Of a stretch of DNA of 37,716 bases, positions 9,961 through 17,841 are shown piece by piece. Position numbers and translations under genes: made by a program. The notes under the pieces are model-generated. The model did no database searches. It was given only the letters and a program-made list of their open reading frames with translations, and had not been told where the DNA came from. The DNA is taken from the NCBI GenBank assembly GCA_030727625.1, contig JANRBI010000276.1:4789-42504 (forward strand), written 5' to 3'. The DNA comes from Salibacteraceae bacterium. Its GTDB lineage: Bacteria > Bacteroidota > Bacteroidia > Flavobacteriales_G > Salibacteraceae. Each line of letters opens with the position of its first letter. The stretch's first letter is position 1.

Positions 9961-10062
9961 GAGTCAATTTATGAGGAAAAGATCTGGTAGTTTTTGATTT
10001 AAAAGAATTGAGCGGGTCTGACGAACGAATATTGTAACAATTACGCGTGCTTTTCCGAAAAA

Positions 10063-11112
10063 TTATTTTGTCAAAACACTTAATAATAGATTTTCTCTAG
10101 TTTTCAGAGAATAATTGTTTTTGATATTCTGAGAAGCTGATGCACCCTGAGCTTGAGCTTTTGGACTACCCATAGCTCCTGCAACGCACCGTTTCAACAT
10201 TTCGATATCACGTTTTTCTACAATGTATCCTGAGTCACCAATAATTTCTGGCAGGATATTAACCTTAGACCCAATCGGAATACAACCACATAACATAGCC
10301 TCGCACAAGGCACATCCAAAACCTTCAAAAACAGAAAGCTGAAAATAGAATTGGCTTCGGTAAAAATATTCCTTCAATTCAGCTTGGGTCTTTCTTCCAA
10401 CAAAATGAACATTTGAAGGATAATCACCATTAAAAATATTCATACCTATCACTACCACCTTAATTTGAGGCATTTGCCTTGCCAATTCAACAATCAAATC
10501 AATGCCTTTTAAAACCTCACGACCATCCGAAGCCACTGTTACAAATACATTTTGAGATCTTTCAACAACTGGATTTTCTGTCCAAAATTCAGTCTTAAAC
10601 GCATTTGGCACTACGGTATATTTCAACTTTAAATTTGGAAATTCTGCAAGAACTCCAATTTGCTTTGGTTGGTTACCTGCAAAATAATTGTTCTCTGATC
10701 TAATCAAAGAATCGCTGACGGGAAGTAACATGTAACACCATTCGTAAGATCTTTTAATAACCCACCTAAGGATTGGTTTCCTCAAACTTCCGTAGTCTAT
10801 TTCAGGGAAATTACACGCATCAGTTCCGTGCACAATAACATACACTTTGGTATTACTAATCATCCCTAAAAATGACGGAATAAATGACCAGTAACCTGCA
10901 AATGAAATCACTATAAAATTAACTCTATGAATAAAAATCGCTTTTAAAACAGAGAAAAACTGGGCTATCATCAAGAAAGGAGTGAGAACCTTTCTCTGCC
11001 AATTAAAGATTGAAGTAGTTACATCAAAATGCTTTTCAAGAATCTCAATATCGAGGCGAATAAAGGAGGATAAACTCGGAGCAATGAAAAGTATACGCTT
11101 TGGCATGTTCAA
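10063..11112 (-). CDS. Glycosyltransferase family 1/4
   Basis: VTVASDGREVLKGIDLIVELARQMPQIKVVVIG and QLSVFEGFGCALCEAMLCGCIPIGSKVNILPEIIGDSGYIVE are the GT-B C-terminal donor-binding motifs. Confidence 0.85.
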   Translation of the reverse strand: MNMPKRILFIAPSLSSFIRLDIEILEKHFDVTTSIFNWQRKVLTPFLMIAQFFSVLKAIFIHRVNFIVISFAGYWSFIPSFLGMISNTKVYVIVHGTDACNFPEIDYGSLRKPILRWVIKRSYEWCYMLLPVSDSLIRSENNYFAGNQPKQIGVLAEFPNLKLKYTVVPNAFKTEFWTENPVVERSQNVFVTVASDGREVLKGIDLIVELARQMPQIKVVVIGMNIFNGDYPSNVHFVGRKTQAELKEYFYRSQFYFQLSVFEGFGCALCEAMLCGCIPIGSKVNILPEIIGDSGYIVEKRDIEMLKRCVAGAMGSPKAQAQGASASQNIKNNYSLKTRENLLLSVLTK

Positions 11113-11339
11113 ATTAAAACTAATGTAATGGGCAATTGCTAGAAAAATTATATCGTTTTCGTCTTGTAAAGAAACTCACCCGATGAAGAATACACTGACT
11201 GACCATTATCCATTGTTCGAAATTATTGGTTTTTATCTCTAAAAGAATTGGCGTTTTTTACAATATTTACCCTCGTTTTTAAATTAATTGAAAAACGCAA
11301 AAGTGGATTGAATTTATTGATGTCCAGAAATAGAAACCG

Positions 11340-12251
11340 ATGAATAACACCCGTTTAATCAACAAGAGAAAATTTGTTTCTTCGATTAGAGATTTAAGCT
11401 TTTTTGGTTCAGCAAAAATAGCTCGCTTTTTAAGCAAAATTCTAATTTCAAGCCCAAAAGGCATAACTACAATCGAGACCATTTATAACTTCAAAATGAA
11501 AATTGATCCCATTGAAGATAATGGCATCGAAAGAGCAATCTATTATTTCGGAACTTATGAAAAAGGCACCTTAGATGTTATTGGCAAAATGTTAACCTTG
11601 GGTGATACATTTGTTGACATAGGAGCCAATATTGGACTAATGTCTCTCTATGCGAGCTATGCCGTTGGAGATTCTGGCAAAGTAATTTCTTTTGAGCCAA
11701 ATCCTAAGACACATGAAATGCTTAAAGACAACATAAATTTAAATAATCGACAAAATATTAAACCTGAGTCGTTTGCGATAAGCAGCGAAACGAAAGACAG
11801 TAAAATATATGACCGATGGGATGTAAACAGAGGGGGCGCATCTCTCATTAAACATTCAGAATCAGATCAGTCATACGATATTAAAGAGATTGTTTTTTCA
11901 GACTATTTCAGCCAGACTGATGAAATTAAACTGATCAAAATTGACGTTGAGGGCTACGAGCTAGAAGTATTAAAAGGAGCGAAAAAATTCATTACAGAAT
12001 CTCAAAACCCTCCGATGATGGTTGTAGAATTCTCCTCAAAAAGAAATAATACTTTTGGGGAAGACACTGCGCCTTTATATACGTTCATAAAGGATTTCAA
12101 CATTTTTAAAATGTACAAATCAGCTCTGGGAAAAGAAAAACTTTCTAAACTGACCGAAATAAAGTCGATTTCTGATTTACCGGAGCACGATAATATCTAC
12201 TGCATTCCAGAGAAAAATCTTTCCAAATTACCTCAAAGCCTTTTTTATTGA
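11340..12251 (+). CDS. FkbM-family SAM-dependent methyltransferase
   Basis: GDTFVDIGANIGLMSLYASYAVGDSGKVISFEPNPKTHEMLKDNINLNN and IKIDVEGYELEVLKGA. Confidence 0.88.
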   Translation: MNNTRLINKRKFVSSIRDLSFFGSAKIARFLSKILISSPKGITTIETIYNFKMKIDPIEDNGIERAIYYFGTYEKGTLDVIGKMLTLGDTFVDIGANIGLMSLYASYAVGDSGKVISFEPNPKTHEMLKDNINLNNRQNIKPESFAISSETKDSKIYDRWDVNRGGASLIKHSESDQSYDIKEIVFSDYFSQTDEIKLIKIDVEGYELEVLKGAKKFITESQNPPMMVVEFSSKRNNTFGEDTAPLYTFIKDFNIFKMYKSALGKEKLSKLTEIKSISDLPEHDNIYCIPEKNLSKLPQSLFY

Positions 12252-12276
12252 AACAAGCTACTTATTGACGAATGAA

Positions 12277-12301
12277 ATGATCTATACCTTTTATAGGTCA
12301 T
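12277..12301. promoter_or_regulatory. 10-bp dyad/hairpin between FkbM and the PLP gene pair, overlapping a promoter-like -7 element
   Basis: ATGATCTATA-CCTTT-TATAGGTCAT: 10-bp complementary arms with one G-T, 5-nt loop. It contains TACCTTTT (12285-12292), one mismatch from TAnnTTTG, with TTG at 12265-12267 (17-nt spacer). Confidence 0.45.
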
Positions 12302-12336
12302 AAGTAGAAAAAGATTGATGAAATAATACCCATGCT

Positions 12337-13758
12337 TTGAATAAAACAGGACTTACAAAAATGACATTTGACGAAGCAATCACCAGTGGCGGTGATGAAA
12401 GAATTGAGCTAAAAGCGAACGGTTTAAACAAGTATTATCTTAATCCTTTGGTGTCAAATGGTCACTTAAACCGAGGTTCTTGCACTTGTTCACCAATAAG
12501 TGATGATGTGAAGCCGAGAGTAAAAGGTGTTTATAATAGAATTACCTCTGGTGAGGCTACAGTCGAAGACATTCGCATTAAGCAACGCTTTAGAATGAAA
12601 GCGCTTTTACAAGATTCGTATACGCAAGACTTCAATATATTTTTCGCTCCTTCTGGCAGCGACCTTTGCTATTTCCCTCTTTTGTTTTCTAAAATTACCG
12701 ATCCAAGTAGGCCAATCATGAGTCTGATCACGTGCCCTGAAGAGCTGGGCACTGGAACTTTGCTTGCAAACGCTGGTAAATACTTTTCAGAGAAAACCCA
12801 GGTTTTAGAAACTGTTGAAAAAGGAAGCGCTCTCAATAATAATTTGGAAGTGAGTCAAATTCTTTTTGCCGCTAGAGATATTGATGGAAATATTCTTGAC
12901 CACAAATCAGAAATTTACAATGCCATAGAGCAATACAAAGATTCACACCATATTATCGTGAACTTGGTTATTGGCAGTAAATCAGGCATAGAAGACAATG
13001 TATCTATTATAAAAGATGGTCCGACAAATGTGACCTATGTGGTAGACTTATGCCAAATGAGAGCTACACCAAAGCTGTTCAATGAACTGCTAGAATTGAA
13101 TTGTCTTTTGATGATCACTGGATCTAAGTTTTATCAAAGTCCGCCATTTTGCGGGGCATTGCTTATCCCTGAAAAGGTGTCGAGTAGCATTAAAAAAGCT
13201 GAAATAACTCGTGAGATGGTTGCCGGTTTTGATACCGTTTTTTCAAAGTATGACATACCACCTGTTTACAAAAATATCAGAGCACAATTTCCTGAAATAG
13301 AAAACATTGGCCTAACCCTGAGATGGGAAGCTGCGCTTTGCGAATCAGAATTAATCATTGCATACGGAGAGAGAGATGTAACCTATGCGATAAGTGCTTG
13401 GAATAAAAAAATAACGGAGGCACTTGGAGTTTCTGATAAGTTTATCTTGATGTTTGATCAAGATAAAACCAACCGAAGTATCGTCTCTTTTATGGTAAAA
13501 AAAGATGGTAAAATCTTGAATAGTGCGCAATTGAAAGCAATCTATGATGAATTGCTTCTAAACAGTACAAAATATCAATCAAGATTCGAAAGCATCTCTA
13601 TTGGCCAGCCAGTGAATTATGAAAACCATTCATTTTTAAGGTTTGCACTTGGTTCAAGAAACATTCGAAATTTAATAGAATCAGGATACGACTACAGTTC
13701 TGATGAATTGATCGTGGAAGTTTTAGAGAAAATAATAGACGCTCTTGTTTTTCACTAA
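12337..13758 (+). CDS. Fold-type I PLP-dependent enzyme of uncertain function
   Basis: Aminotransferase-class-V-like features: FFAPSGSDLCYFPLL (phosphate-cup region), YVVDLCQMR (pyridine-N Asp and Q), ITGSKFYQSPPFCGALLIP (candidate Schiff-base Lys). TTG start at 12337; ATG at 12361 is an alternative. Confidence 0.65.
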   Translation: MNKTGLTKMTFDEAITSGGDERIELKANGLNKYYLNPLVSNGHLNRGSCTCSPISDDVKPRVKGVYNRITSGEATVEDIRIKQRFRMKALLQDSYTQDFNIFFAPSGSDLCYFPLLFSKITDPSRPIMSLITCPEELGTGTLLANAGKYFSEKTQVLETVEKGSALNNNLEVSQILFAARDIDGNILDHKSEIYNAIEQYKDSHHIIVNLVIGSKSGIEDNVSIIKDGPTNVTYVVDLCQMRATPKLFNELLELNCLLMITGSKFYQSPPFCGALLIPEKVSSSIKKAEITREMVAGFDTVFSKYDIPPVYKNIRAQFPEIENIGLTLRWEAALCESELIIAYGERDVTYAISAWNKKITEALGVSDKFILMFDQDKTNRSIVSFMVKKDGKILNSAQLKAIYDELLLNSTKYQSRFESISIGQPVNYENHSFLRFALGSRNIRNLIESGYDYSSDELIVEVLEKIIDALVFH

Positions 13759-15003
13759 ATGCTCGATTCGAAACATATAAACTCCCTTATTTCTCAATTT
13801 AAAAAGAGCAATCTGTTTATTGATTCCGAATCACATTTGCACTTTTATGACTTTGATGTACTGCATCAAAACATGGTAAGCGTATCTAATGTTTTTCCTG
13901 CTAATTGGAGCCATGCAGTTGCAATAAAAACAAATCCATTAAATGGCATTTTATCAGAGATAAGTGCTTTTGGTTTTCAATTAGAGGCTGCTTCGGTTAA
14001 TGAAGTTTTGCTAGCCAGCAAATCACACAAAGGGACAATAATCTGGGATTCTCCGATTAAAAAAAATACTGAGATAGAAGCCGTTTCCAAACTTGAAAAC
14101 AGAATAATAATAAATGCCAACTCACTGCATGAGCTCCAGCTTCTGTCACCTTTTTTTAATTATCCAAACCTAAGCTTTGGATTACGAATAAATCCTCAAG
14201 CCGATTCTAGAAGCGATAAATCTATGGATGTTGGGAATAGATATTCAAAATTTGGCGAACCTATTTCTAATCTTGAACAAGTCAAAGATTTTTTCAAGTC
14301 ATCAAAACAAACCCTTGGGCTACATATTCATAGCAGCTCACAAAGCTTTGACATAACTCCAATGGTAAACAATATTCGGGTTTTACTTGATGTTATTGAG
14401 TCTTGGAAAAAAGAGAATATTGAAATTAAATACCTAGATATAGGTGGTGGATTGGGAGTAAACTATGAGGTCCAAAATACATCAATTCTAGTTGATTATT
14501 TTGAAGCACTTTCAATTGCTTGTCCTTCCCTTTTTGAAAAACTTGATTTTGAGATTTTTACTGAATTCGGAAGATTTTATCACGCATACGCTGGTTTTTC
14601 TCTTTCTGTAATTGAAGAGGTGAAAAAATTCAAAACGCATCAAACCATAATACAACATTTTGGAGCAGAGAACTTTTTACGAGAATGCTATCAACCAACA
14701 ATGTGGCCTCATAGAATAAACATACTGAACCAGAACTTAAAAACAAACGACAACCAATTCATATCTAGCGATGTGGCAGGAAGCCTTTGTTTTGGAGGAG
14801 ATTATATCGCAAAAAACCTAAACCTTCCAGAAACTGAAATTGGAGACTATTGTTTGATTATGGACACTGGTGCAAACTCATATGCCCTATGGTCTATGCA
14901 TTGCTCCCAGCTAATGCCTAGAATTATTGGTATAAAAGGAAACGAATTTTCGGTATTAAAAGAAGCTCAAACGTTTAGTGATCTCGAGAATTTCTGGCAA
15001 TAA
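13759..15003 (+). CDS. Fold-type III PLP-dependent decarboxylase-like protein (Orn/DAP/Arg decarboxylase 2 family)
   Basis: HAVAIKTNPLNGILSEISAFGFQLEAASVNEVLLA (PLP Lys), YLDIGGGLGVNY, FGRFYHAYAGF, SLCFGGDYIAKNLNLPETEIGDYCLIMDTGANSY. ATG immediately follows the upstream TAA. Confidence 0.8.
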   Translation: MLDSKHINSLISQFKKSNLFIDSESHLHFYDFDVLHQNMVSVSNVFPANWSHAVAIKTNPLNGILSEISAFGFQLEAASVNEVLLASKSHKGTIIWDSPIKKNTEIEAVSKLENRIIINANSLHELQLLSPFFNYPNLSFGLRINPQADSRSDKSMDVGNRYSKFGEPISNLEQVKDFFKSSKQTLGLHIHSSSQSFDITPMVNNIRVLLDVIESWKKENIEIKYLDIGGGLGVNYEVQNTSILVDYFEALSIACPSLFEKLDFEIFTEFGRFYHAYAGFSLSVIEEVKKFKTHQTIIQHFGAENFLRECYQPTMWPHRINILNQNLKTNDNQFISSDVAGSLCFGGDYIAKNLNLPETEIGDYCLIMDTGANSYALWSMHCSQLMPRIIGIKGNEFSVLKEAQTFSDLENFWQ

Positions 15004-15006
15004 AGA

Positions 15007-15852
15007 CTATTTAATAACCTTCAAACTCAAGTCAAGCGATTTCACCGAGTGGGTCAACGCACCTACAGAGACAAAATCTACTCCTGTTTCGGCATAAGCC
15101 GTGATAGTTTCGAGCGTTATTCCTCCTGAAGATTCAATTTCAAACCTACCTGCAATCAATTCTACCGCTTTCTTGGTATCGGCTGGCGAAAAATTATCAA
15201 GCATGATTCTATCTAGGCTTCCATGATCAAGAGCTTGCTGCAGTTCTTCAAAGTTTCTTACTTCAAGTTCTATTCTAAGATCTAGATTTATAAACGTGAG
15301 GTAATCATGTGTTCTATTTAATGCAGCAGCTATACTTCCTGCTCCATCCACATGGTTGTCTTTGATCAAAATCATATCATACAACCCAAACCGATGATTA
15401 ACACCTCCTCCTATTTTCACAGCCTCTTTTTCGAACCAGCGTAATAGCGGAGTTGTTTTTCTTGTATCCAGCACCTTGGCTTTGGTATGGGCAATTGCTT
15501 GGGCATATTTAGCAGTGGTGGTTGCAACACCACTCATGCGTTGCATTAAGTTTAGCACCAATCGTTCGGTGCTTAAAATGCTTCTGATCTTTCCTGATAC
15601 TTTAAAGGCTTCTTGGCCTTTTTTAATATGATCTCCATCTTTTAAAATTTGATCAAAATGCAAGCTTGGATCGAAATGGTTGAAAATGGCCTTGGCTACT
15701 TCGATGCCTGCTAGCACACCATCATCTTTTACTTTCAGCACTGCCGTCCCCCACTCGTCTTCGGCTATGGTAGCCAAAGAGGTATGATCACCTTCTCTAA
15801 TATCTTCTTCTAAAGCTTGCTTTATAAAAGAAGTCAAATCAAATCCCATCAA
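15007..15852 (-). CDS. nadC: Nicotinate-nucleotide pyrophosphorylase (carboxylating)
   Basis: EDIREGDHTSLA, LNLMQRMSGVATTTAKY, VLDTRKTTPLLRWFEKEAVKIGGGVNHRFGLYDMILIKDNH, IESSGGITLETI. Confidence 0.96.
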   Translation of the reverse strand: MMGFDLTSFIKQALEEDIREGDHTSLATIAEDEWGTAVLKVKDDGVLAGIEVAKAIFNHFDPSLHFDQILKDGDHIKKGQEAFKVSGKIRSILSTERLVLNLMQRMSGVATTTAKYAQAIAHTKAKVLDTRKTTPLLRWFEKEAVKIGGGVNHRFGLYDMILIKDNHVDGAGSIAAALNRTHDYLTFINLDLRIELEVRNFEELQQALDHGSLDRIMLDNFSPADTKKAVELIAGRFEIESSGGITLETITAYAETGVDFVSVGALTHSVKSLDLSLKVIK

Positions 15853-15857
15853 TCTGT

Positions 15858-16238
15858 CTATTCTTTTTCTATTTCAAGGCTTTGAATCAAATATTCTTGG
15901 CCATTTTTATGAATATAAACGGTCACTCTAAATGTCGCATCATTGGTCTGCAAGGCGCTAATCATATAGTGAACGTCATTTTTAGAAACCCCTTTATGAA
16001 CCACCTTCATGGAGCTTGGACTATGATTCAAAAAGAAGGTTCGCAAACGGGCCTCAGCATCGCTTCGCCCAAGCTTTAAAACTTCATCATCAATAGAAAT
16101 GTCTACTGTAGCTGCTAGAAGTGGAACCAATTCTGAAACATTACCATTGCCAAAAGCAGAAGTAATTTTATCAAAATCTTGAGAAAATGCCATTACAGAT
16201 ATGAATGCAAGGCCGATTGTAAGAATGATTTTATTCAT
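15858..16238 (-). CDS. DUF4783-like secreted/periplasmic protein
   Basis: The ORF track start is 16334, but ATG at 16238 begins a clear signal peptide (MNKIILTIGLAFISVMAFSQDF). Small NTF2/lumazine-like domain upstream of nadC. Confidence 0.7.
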   Translation of the reverse strand: MNKIILTIGLAFISVMAFSQDFDKITSAFGNGNVSELVPLLAATVDISIDDEVLKLGRSDAEARLRTFFLNHSPSSMKVVHKGVSKNDVHYMISALQTNDATFRVTVYIHKNGQEYLIQSLEIEKE

Positions 16239-16255
16239 TTGAATAATATTACGAT

Positions 16256-16263
16256 CAAATATA
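16256..16263 (-). promoter_or_regulatory. Exact TAnnTTTG promoter-like element for DUF4783-nadC
   Basis: Plus-strand CAAATATA = minus-strand TATATTTG, 17 nt upstream of ATG 16238, inside a 33-bp divergent spacer. Confidence 0.45.
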
Positions 16264-16271
16264 CCTGAACA

Positions 16272-16745
16272 TTGACGATTCGCATCATTTCTATCGGAAA
16301 AACCAATATGGACTTTGTAGAAAAAGCCCTCCAAGTGTATTTAAACAGGTTAAAACACTATCACAAAGTTTCTTGGGAAGAGTTGGCAGATGTGAAAAAG
16401 ATTGATAGAACCAATGTTGAACTGTTGAAGCAAAAAGAAGGAGAACTCATTCTTTCTAAAATTGAACCCACAGAAACATTGGTGCTTTTAGATGAAAACG
16501 GAAAAGAATTTAGCTCAGTGAAATTTGCGGATTGGGTAAACCAGAAACTGCTTTATGCTTCTGGCAATTTAGTTTTCGTAATCGGTGGCGCATATGGTTT
16601 CAGCAACATGGTTTATGAGAGAGCAAATGAAAAAATATCGCTTTCGCAAATGACTTTCAGCCATCAAATCATTCGTTCCATTTTTGCTGAACAGCTATAC
16701 CGCGCATTTACAATTATGAAAGGAGAACCTTATCATCATGCATAG
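16272..16745 (+). CDS. rlmH: 23S rRNA (pseudouridine1915-N3)-methyltransferase RlmH (TTG start)
   Basis: VFVIGGAYGFSNMVYERANEKISLSQMTFSHQIIRSIFAEQLYRAFTIMKGEPYHHA is the RlmH signature. The start codon is TTG; no suitable ATG upstream. Confidence 0.95.
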   Translation: MTIRIISIGKTNMDFVEKALQVYLNRLKHYHKVSWEELADVKKIDRTNVELLKQKEGELILSKIEPTETLVLLDENGKEFSSVKFADWVNQKLLYASGNLVFVIGGAYGFSNMVYERANEKISLSQMTFSHQIIRSIFAEQLYRAFTIMKGEPYHHA

Positions 16746-17766
16746 CAGCATTTAGTTTTTGTTGCCAAATCCAAGCAGATTTCATTGCATCTTCAATTCC
16801 ATACTTTGGATTCCAACCTAATTCAGTTCTGGCTTTTTGATTATTAGCATAAATAGCCTCAACGTCACCGCTTCTTCTTGGTCCTACTGTATAGTTCAGT
16901 TTTATTCCTGATACTTTCTCAAACGCATTAATGACCTCGAAAACTGTAACTCCTTGACCAACTCCCAGATTGAAAATATCGTATGATTTGTAATCTGATT
17001 GGCTGGCTAATTTCTCCATCGCCAAAAGATGTGCATGGCTGATGTCACTTACGTGAATGTAATCTCTGATAGCAGTGCCATCTCTTGTTTCGTAGTCAGT
17101 TCCGTGCACAGTAAGCTCAGATAACCACAGGCTAGCAAACTGGGTAACAACAGGCACTAAGTTATTCGGCCGACCTTTTGGAAACTCGCCATTTAGCCCG
17201 CTCATGTGTGCACCAACTGGATTAAAATAGCGTAAAGCCACCGCCTTAAAATTACTTTTTGTTGTGGCGAAATCTTCTAAAATTCGTTCTCCAACCACTT
17301 TTGTGTATCCATAAGGAGACTCTGTCACTCCGATCGGTGAGTTCTCAGTTACCGGAATGTTTTCTGGATTGCCATAAACTGTACATGAGGAAGAAAAGAT
17401 GAAGTAATTCACATCAAATTTCTGTGTGCATTTCAACAGATTGATCATACTGTTGAGGTTGTTGTAGTAATAATGAACAGGCTTTTCTACAGATTCACCT
17501 ACAGCCTTTAGTGCTGCAAAATGGATTATTCCATCTATTTTGCCTTCTTTTTCAAATACTTCGGTTTTCAGTTTCTGATAATCAGTAAGGTCTAAGTTAT
17601 AATTCTTAACTCGTTGTCCTGTAATTTCAAAGATTCTATCAAATACTTTTTCATCTGAGTTTGAAAAATTATCGATCGAAATCACTTCATGAATGCCTTG
17701 TTCTAAAATATCTATGATGGTATGTGAACCAATATATCCTGCGCCTCCAGTAACAAGTATCTTCAT
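16714..17766 (-). CDS. galE: UDP-glucose 4-epimerase
   Basis: MKILVTGGAGYIGSHTIIDIL, SSSCTVYGNP, YGYTKVVGERIL, GTAIRDYIHVSDISHAH, RRSGDVEAIYAN. Confidence 0.94.
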   Translation of the reverse strand: MKILVTGGAGYIGSHTIIDILEQGIHEVISIDNFSNSDEKVFDRIFEITGQRVKNYNLDLTDYQKLKTEVFEKEGKIDGIIHFAALKAVGESVEKPVHYYYNNLNSMINLLKCTQKFDVNYFIFSSSCTVYGNPENIPVTENSPIGVTESPYGYTKVVGERILEDFATTKSNFKAVALRYFNPVGAHMSGLNGEFPKGRPNNLVPVVTQFASLWLSELTVHGTDYETRDGTAIRDYIHVSDISHAHLLAMEKLASQSDYKSYDIFNLGVGQGVTVFEVINAFEKVSGIKLNYTVGPRRSGDVEAIYANNQKARTELGWNPKYGIEDAMKSAWIWQQKLNAAMHDDKVLLS

Positions 17767-17785
17767 GAAAAATCCAGTTAAGGAA

Positions 17786-17793
17786 CAAATGTA
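17786..17793 (-). promoter_or_regulatory. Exact TAnnTTTG promoter-like element for galE
   Basis: Plus-strand CAAATGTA = minus-strand TACATTTG, 19 nt upstream of the galE ATG. Confidence 0.45.
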
Positions 17794-17841
17794 ATGGCTA
17801 TTTCGCTGTTCTTTGATTTCTTCGCATCATAATAAACAACA

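Noticed and set aside
10031-10041. ATTGTAACAAT palindrome in the flippase/GT spacer
   Set aside because: Only 5-bp arms in AT-rich DNA; expected by chance, no linked promoter element seen.
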